In this document: positions 57,293-64,000 of the stretch, in pieces
Position numbering within the stretch: the first letter of the stretch is position 1
Layout of the letters: the number at the start of each line of letters is the position of its first letter
Source of the DNA: Vigna angularis
Lineage: Eukaryota; Streptophyta; Magnoliopsida; Fabales; Fabaceae
Direction: 5' to 3'
Length of the DNA: 64,000 nucleotides
Assembly: GCF_016808095.1 (NCBI RefSeq)
Contig: NC_068970.1
Coordinates: forward strand, 36,180,630-36,244,629
The notes under the pieces: generated by a model
What the model was told of the DNA's origin: nothing
The model's database searches: none
Seen by the model: only the letters and a program-made list of their open reading frames with translations
Translations under genes and position numbers: made by a program

Positions 57293-58499
57293 AAAAGTTA
57301 TAATTTTATTTACTTTTTCTCCGTGAAAGGTAAACTTACTTCTTTGTATCTCGTGATATAATAAACAACTCAAACTTACGTAATAAAATATGTGGTCTAC
57401 TTAAATAAACTCACTCATGTTTATATTTTTATTGTAATTTAAGCCATTTAGATAAGTAAACATGTTTTCCATTACATTTTTTTTTTTGTGTTTTATGCAA
57501 GAAAAAGGGTAATAAGGATATGCTTACATTTACATTAAAATAAACTAGCGAAAAAACATGCACTTTAAGAGAATCGTGTTATTTTTTACTTCATAATATT
57601 GTTGTTGATATATTTTATTTACTTCATAAATAATATTTTATTAAAAGTATTTAAATTTTAAAAAGAAGTTCGAATTAAAAAAACGGTTAAAAAAAGTCAC
57701 AGATAAAATTGATAAACGGTTATTTATTAAAGGAGAAAATTGAAAAAAAAATATGTACCCTAGAAAATTGAATCCTCTTTATAATTTATATAATAATATA
57801 TAGATGTAAATTTTGATAATGAAGTGGATGACAATGAAATAAACGATGTCCAACTGTGAGTAATTTGTCTCTCACGCCATACTTTTCTTATCGACTTCTT
57901 GACTCACTTTCCTAAATTTCTACTTGCACTTTATATTAAAAAATTCCTTGAGTTTCGTACTATACAATCTAAAAAAATTTTAAAAAGAAAAAACTTCCAA
58001 ATTACTTAATTCAAAAAGTTATTTTTGACTTTTAGAGATAACTTCTAGATTCAAAGAGGGCAAAATTGAATTTTACTTTATACGGGGTGCAGGTGAAATT
58101 TATGGAGGAGCAGGAAGAAACTGTCATTTGTCTGACTTTCAGCAAAAAGAGTAAGCCCAATATTCCTCGATGTTCTACAAAGCCCTACACCTTCTTATTT
58201 CCATTCTATCTTACAATTAAAAAAGTTTTTTTCTTATAAGGATTTATTTAAATTAAAATCCGTTGAACAAGGCATCTTTCACCCCTCATTTAAAAAACAA
58301 ATCCTAATTCTGCTGTCTTCATTCTCTTACTTTTCTCTTTCAACTATATTCATTTTATTTTCTAACAATTTTTTATATATAAAAAATATTACAAAAATTA
58401 TTAAATTATATAAAATTACACAAATAAACATTTACAATATTCAGAAAATTAAATCTAAAAACAAAAATAAACTAAAAACAAAAAAAAATTAAAAGAGTT
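57293..58499. other. A+T-rich intergenic DNA
   Basis: Nothing supported. The segment 58075-58145 (GGGGTGCAGGTGAAATTTAT, GGAGGAGCAGGAAG) resembles the text at 58990-59020 (GGAGGTGGAGGAAGTAACTC), hinting at a repeat family flanking the ACGGAT block. Confidence 0.5.
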
Positions 58500-58870
58500 G
58501 AAACGTGAAGGCTTAAACGGATATGAGAAATTCGTTTAGTCTTCAACGGATCTCTACATTTGTGGACGGATCTCAAAATCCGTTAAACGGATTTTCCACA
58601 TTCGTTCAAGCTTTCGTGTTTCTCTTCTTTCTCTTACACAACACACCACATACATTCATTCATAGAGCAATATACAAAAAGAAGGAAGCTTTAACCATAA
58701 AAATATGCAAAGGAACGAAGAGAAAGAGGAGTGGAAGGAGGCTCTGTGTGTGCGAAGAAGAGAGGAAGAGAGAAAATGAGGGAATGAAGACTCTCTGTGT
58801 GAAGAAAAGAGAAAGAAAGAAAGTGAGAAGGTGGGATTTGTGTGTAATTAGAAAAAGAGAAAAGTGACGG
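58500..58870 (+). repeat. ACGGAT-repeat block with palindrome
   Basis: Five or so copies of AACGGAT or its inverse ATCCGTT occur within 90 bp, including the inverted pair AAAATCCG...CGGATTTT at about 58574. A 114-codon open frame from 58523 covers the block, but its Lys/Arg-rich second half is low-complexity and resembles no family, so I do not call a gene. The block is probably part of an unidentified transposable element. Confidence 0.4.
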
Positions 58871-60340
58871 GTGAAGACGGTAGAATTAGGGTTTTAAAAA
58901 AAGTAAATAAAATTAAATAATAAACGTTAAAAAAATTTAATTTAAAATATTTTTAGAATAAAAAAATATGAAGAAATGTAAGGAACAGTTGGGAGGTGGA
59001 GGAAGTAACTCTCCCAAATATTTTTATCTTAAGAAATGAGATTATATGCAATTCTTTGACTTAAACTATGTAAGAGAAAAATGATGAGTAATCATTGAAC
59101 AGAGAAGATATAAGAGATTGAGGAAATTCTTGAAAATTCACGGCTTCTCTGTATCCCGTTCTTCTACTTTTTCATTTGTTTTAACTGACTCTGAATTTCT
59201 AGGTTTCTTTTGTTTAGGTTAGGATGAACCTTAATTTGAACCTATAGCAAATGGTTTTTACTTTTAAATTTCATTTCTTTTTATGGAATTTTAACTATTG
59301 GATTTTCTTTTAATGCTTTATCGTGACTGAATTTCTCAGGATTGATGTGATTTATGTTGGCCATTGGGAAATCAGAATATAAATAATTCAAATTCAATAA
59401 CTATATAGTTCGAATGGCTTAGTGTATATAATTATTGAATTTTTTGTGTAGTTATTAAATGCATTTAATAACTATATAGTTGAATGCATTTAAGAATCCC
59501 TAATGCTATAATGTAATTCAAATTCAATCCTTAATGCTTTAATAACTATTAAATGCATTCAATTTTTTTTGTGTATTTATCATCCTTAATGCTTTAATAA
59601 TTTAGCATGTTTAAGCAATTAAAGTTTTTTTTAGGAATATCCTCCCTTTTACATAAAATAAAAAATAAAATCTACGCGTGTGATATATTTATATTACTTT
59701 AATTATAAATACTACATGCATAATTTCTCTTAAATGATAATACTTATGACCTATAGAGCCTTGCTTTAATACTCTTGCACATCACATAGGTAAATAATAC
59801 TTGATTTGTTCTTTTTAGAAGAAAACGTGTATTGATATTGGAGAATAACAATACATGTAAATTGATTCAAATAACAATAAATTGATTTTATTTTTATTTT
59901 TATTGTTATTATTATAAATAAGTAACCAAAAATACTATTGTTATATAAAAAACAGACAACAGGCTAATAAATAGACAAGTGAATAATTTAATATCTAATC
60001 ATGATTACTAATATCCAATCTAATTAAGTTAACAATTTTCCCACCTAATAAATGATTTGGCAGCAATTTGAGTTTCAATAATCATCAAGGAAATATTTTA
60101 ATTGGATTATAGGAAAAGTCCTACCTAAAAAACCAGAATTGATTAAAATTGAGGTAAACCCACTTTATTTGAACGGGGATAATAATGAGGTGGGATAGAT
60201 ATAAATTTAAGTATCTCATTTTATTATTTTATTTTGGAAATAAAAATTCATTGTTATGAATATGAAATTTTTGTAGGTAGTTGCTTGTTTTTTATTCTAA
60301 ATATTAATTACATATTTTTTACAAAAATAAAATCACATAA

Positions 60341-60344
<4 letters not shown>
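58871..60344. other. A+T-rich intergenic DNA
   Basis: No gene seen. At 59390-59600 the short motifs AATAACTATATAGTT and CCTTAATGCTTTAATAA are each repeated two or three times. Confidence 0.55.

Positions 60345-60379
<35 letters not shown>
60345..60379 (+). repeat. (TA)n microsatellite
   Basis: About 17 uninterrupted TA units. Confidence 0.95.
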
Positions 60380-60382
<3 letters not shown>

Positions 60383-63300
60383 TATATATAATTGAATATA
60401 TAAATATTTATATTGTCCTTATATCTAAATTAAGAAATCAGATATAATTTATATTTAATTTATATAAAAAATTTAAAAGTCGGGACGTCAAATAATTGTT
60501 AGATTGTTATATTACAACTTCTAAAACAAAAATAGAATAATTGTTGTCTACATATTTTAACTTTATTAATATATTTCTATTTTATATTTTTAAAATGATT
60601 AAAATTTCAATATATTCTAAAAATTACTTTTCGAAATCTAAAGTTTTTAATGGTTTTGAAAAGTTATTTTTGAAATGTCAAATTTTAATTCTAGAAAGAA
60701 CTTTTCAGGAGCTAATTTTCTGAAAATATTATTTTTATATTTATTATGGTGATACACTATTAGTTTTTTTATTTCTTTAAAAGAAACCCTTACAAAATGA
60801 AATTATTTGATTTTGAAAAGAAGAAGTCGGAATATGAATTTTGTTATGTATTGACACTTTAATTTCACAGCGATAACAAATATTCCAAACTGAAAAAATT
60901 ATATGTTTGTTTTCTTTTAAGGAGTGAATAAAGTCGGACACAATGATTTGTCCTATATGTTCTTCTTTTTCCCTGTTTCTAATTTATTTCATTTTGTTTT
61001 TTTTTTCTGAAGAATGAAAATTGTGTGATTGGTTCATATGAAAGCATAAAAAATCGAAAAAAAATAATACGATGAAAAATTAATATGACAATGGAGATTT
61101 TTCTCAAATATTCCTTCATAATATAGTTTTCTTAAGAACGCTTTAATTATTTTATAATCAATTAATCAATACCTATTCTTATTTATCATATTAATTAAAT
61201 AAGTCAATATCCCTTTTCTTTTTCATTTCCCTTAATTTTCTATAAATAAAAGAAACTTCATCTTTCACTTTATTTACTTTTTTTCCCTTCCTTCCTTTTA
61301 CACCCTCATTGTATCGTGTCCCTGATATAAAGAAAAACTTAAAACTTTCTTAGTAGAAGTTTCAGAATGTGAAAGAATTTGGATGTATTTTGTCATTCAA
61401 TTGGTGTAGGGGGGTACGGGAAGTATTTCTAGGCTGCAAAAAGCAAAACCGTATATTTGAATCCAAATTCCAACAATTGACCTAAGTATAATTTTTAGAA
61501 TGGTTTTTTTTTTCCTGCATCTACATAATTTCTATTTACACTCATAATTTTTTAAATGACTATTTTACCTTTTATAAAAATAACTTCCAAAACTAGATCT
61601 TTGAAGTTTTTAGATCGTTTTTTAAAACAGAATTTTTGAAATGAGATTTCTGAAACCCGTAAATTTATTCTACAACACGTTTTCTCTCTTTCTTTCTTCA
61701 TCTGCATAGACAATGAAATAGCAATGGTATGAAGCGGTGAGGGAGAGTTTTCCTTTGTATAAGGGTGTAGTTAGTAATAGTGGGCGTGAAGAAAGAAAAG
61801 TAGAAGGGTTTTATTGGTTCAAATTACGATCTGCTTATTTATATGAACTAACATGTTGCAGTAATTTTGTACTTGAGTTACCTAGCCATCAAAATATGTT
61901 TTCAAAACAGTAGAATATATTTTTATTCTTTAAATTTTAACATAAAATTTATTTATTTTTGTTTAAAATTATGATATATTTTGATGTTCAATGAATATAG
62001 TATTTTTAATTTATATTAAATATTTTTATTGTCAAAAGTGATTTTTTCTTTGATATTAAAACTATAACTGTCAAATTGGGTAAACAACTTAAACATAAAA
62101 CTTTTTTAACATGTAAAATATATTTGACGTAATTAAATTAAAAAAATTAAGATATATTAAAATTTTGAATAATTTTAATTTCTCATCAAAATTTAGTATT
62201 AAAAACATATTTTACCATTTAAAAAACTATAACAAGTGATATATTTTTAAACAAAAATGCATTTTTTCTCACAAATATGCTCCTGTGAGATTTCAAAATT
62301 AACCTCTTGTTTTTAGTGAGGTACATATTGTAACTCATGTGTTAATTGAAAAACTAATAAGATATAGTAAACTAAAACGAATAATGTTAATACTTAAAAC
62401 TCTTGATCAACCATGATATCTCTGCATTTTGGGAAAATAAAAGTTTTCCCCTTTCGTGTTTAGAGAACAATTTATAAAGATACAAAACTATTGAATTTCT
62501 TCACCAACAAGATTATTGTAGATAAGACTCTAAAAAGCAAAAGGGTAAATTATAGAAGAAGTACTTACCTTTACTTTGTTAACCTTGCCTTAATTTTAGG
62601 CACATAATGCGACACATGTGCATGAATAGGTTCAACGTTTCCACATAAAAATGATAACAGAACCAAAGGTAATTGATAATTAATCAATTAATTAATTAAT
62701 AGTTGTCTTTGACTTTATTATGAAACTATATATATACCTTTCTGTGTTAACTCTAAAAAGCATTTTTTACAAGAGTAGAAAAAATAAAATAAAAAATTAC
62801 CGAAACCTGAAAATACGAAGTGTTGATTCAATGAAAGAAATGTTGTACAGAAATGGTTTAGACTATTCCAAGTGAAGTTGGGAAATCGAAAGAAAAAGCA
62901 AATTGTTTAATTTCTTGTGTTGAAAAAGGGAATCTGTGATAAATTTTAAAGATGGTTTGTGTGACCAAAATTTTGCCATGGATGCCACTGAATGAAAAGT
63001 TTATTCTTTAAGTAAACGTTTGGTGTTTAGTGTTTGTTGTGAACCACTAAACAATTCTATTCCTTAAGCAGAATTTGAATATGATTCCAATTCTGATGTT
63101 CTCACCCGATAGCCCCATCTGGTTTCACAATTAATAATACGCGTCTTAAAGATGTGTTGACACTTGACAGCTCATTGGATAAATACAACTTTACTCAAAA
63201 TTATAAAATTCAAAAATAAAATCATTAAAAATAAGTCATAATGTAACACTTATATATTTTTCCATTTTATCATATTTTTATATTAGACTAACTTTCTTAA

Positions 63301-63595
63301 TTTTGTATTTCTACTTGTTACTATTTCTAAGGTCACTAGTTCTCTATTACTAGGGATAAAGACAGTAATTCATGTAAGATGTGCATAATGATAAGTTAAT
63401 ATATAATAAATATCAAAGTTATTTTATGCACACAAATATAAAATCACTTAATTAAATACAAATTACTTTCTATATTAAGAAAATAAATAAGATATTATTA
63501 TTAAATCACTTTTATCCGATGTGTAAGATTCTTTAACTAAGTTATTCTTGTATTATATATTAGAGAGGTTAATTTGATCATAATTTATTAATTAA
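60380..63595. other. A+T-rich intergenic DNA, no gene seen
   Basis: No open frame with recognisable content. A promoter-like context (CTATAAATAAAAG near 61241 followed by pyrimidine-rich sequence) is present, but no coding region follows, so it is not called. Confidence 0.55.
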
Positions 63596-63599
63596 TTAT

Positions 63600-63930
63600 A
63601 GTCAACTTTTGAAGACTCTCAAACAAGAGGGCCAAAAAAAAGTTTGAGACGTGCTGATCTGAATCAAAGGTCGAGATATGTTTTCTTAGAACGAAGGTCG
63701 AGACGAACCAAAGATTGAGATGGACAGTCCTAAATCGAAGGTTAATATGGGTTGAATCAGGTTGAAGGTCAAGATGAATCATTGTGGGTCGTAGGCTGTG
63801 AGACACATGTCATGGGCCGAAGGTCGATATAGGTCAGTTCGTCAACTCAAAACAGACCAATTGAAGGTAAAGATGAATTGATCTATAGTGAAGGTCATAA
63901 AGGTTATCCCTAGTCGAAGGTATACAAAAA
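63600..63930. repeat. GAAGGTCGAGAT-type degenerate tandem repeat
   Basis: At least nine variants of (C/T)GAAGGTCGAGATG occur at irregular spacing of about 25-45 bp, giving an array with no stable frame. It is probably the inner part of an LTR or satellite that extends no further in this window. Confidence 0.65.
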
Positions 63931-64000
63931 TGTGTACTATTTTTTTTAAGAAAAAAATAAAAAGATACTATTTTTTCTAAATGTCTTCTTCAATTATTTT

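Noticed and set aside
58523..58867. 114-aa plus-strand frame
   Set aside because: Its first part is ACGGAT repeat and its second part is low-complexity Lys/Arg/Glu. Probably transposon sequence rather than a gene.
1..64000. Search for tRNA, rRNA or other structured RNA genes
   Set aside because: No cloverleaf-like sequence with plausible A and B boxes and no rRNA text was noticed by eye. tRNAscan or Infernal would be needed to exclude small ones.

Overview
This window looks like a transposon-rich, gene-poor stretch of a plant nuclear genome. It is strongly A+T rich. Every coding signal I can identify with confidence belongs to a plant mobile element: CACTA (En/Spm), hAT, Ty1/copia or Ty3/gypsy. 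The repeat families, namely Ogre-type LTRs opening TGTCAACA..CAATTTCGTCCGG and SIRE-like LTRs opening TGTTGATAGGGGGAG, suggest a papilionoid legume, perhaps Vigna or Phaseolus. That last step is inference from remembered repeat families, not a search. I found no rRNA, tRNA or housekeeping gene. One short promoter-plus-signal-peptide ORF (9221-9405) may be the 5' end of a resident secreted-protein gene.

Layout. 1-2425 is A+T-rich DNA without genes. 2434-2978 is a short hAT-type element with a perfect 8-bp target duplication. 3439-4587 is a probable Ogre-like solo LTR. 4665-7646 is a broken copia element on the minus strand: LTR, primer-binding site and gag-protease-integrase with one internal stop, and no reverse transcriptase. 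7668-11080 holds CACTA-like relics around the possible gene start at 9265. 13102-26858 is the centrepiece, a 13.76-kb CACTA element with matching terminal repeats, a GTA target duplication, palindromic subterminal repeats, and two spliced genes on the minus strand. One gene is TNP2-type (about 1161 aa) and the other a Transposase_24 protein (about 514 aa). Both have open reading frames that join in phase across good splice sites. A candidate leader exon near the far end, a 6.85-kb intron full of degenerate repeats, and the gene order recall the En/Spm transcription unit.

26862-39635 holds a decayed copia reverse transcriptase, a SIRE-like solo LTR (31132-32616, TSD cctat), a gypsy integrase relic, a probable minus-strand solo LTR (35407-36896), CACTA ends, and a 1.66-kb hAT element (37969-39627, TSD ccaatcac). 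39962-42546 is a complete non-autonomous LTR element (TSD gtttt) whose interior is minisatellite. 43769-46415 is a 2.65-kb solo LTR (TSD acaca). 48668-53705 is a second, decayed CACTA lineage on the plus strand. Its TNP2 gene has lost its catalytic core, and it is followed by a Transposase_24 relic and a C48 (Ulp1-like) protease relic. 54363-56816 is a nest: Ogre LTR fragment, CACTA end, then a SIRE-like deletion derivative (TSD tattg). The rest, to 64000, is A+T-rich DNA with simple repeats and a GAAGGTC-type tandem repeat at the end.

How the parts work together. Only the 13102-26858 element looks potentially self-sufficient. Its TNP2 protein would be the catalytic transposase. Its Transposase_24 protein would be the TNPA-like partner that binds the subterminal TTACCGAAGG...CCTTCGGTAA palindromes. 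Other CACTA ends in the window, especially 54597, carry similar motifs and could be related non-autonomous copies. The other elements record insertion followed by LTR-LTR recombination or internal deletion.
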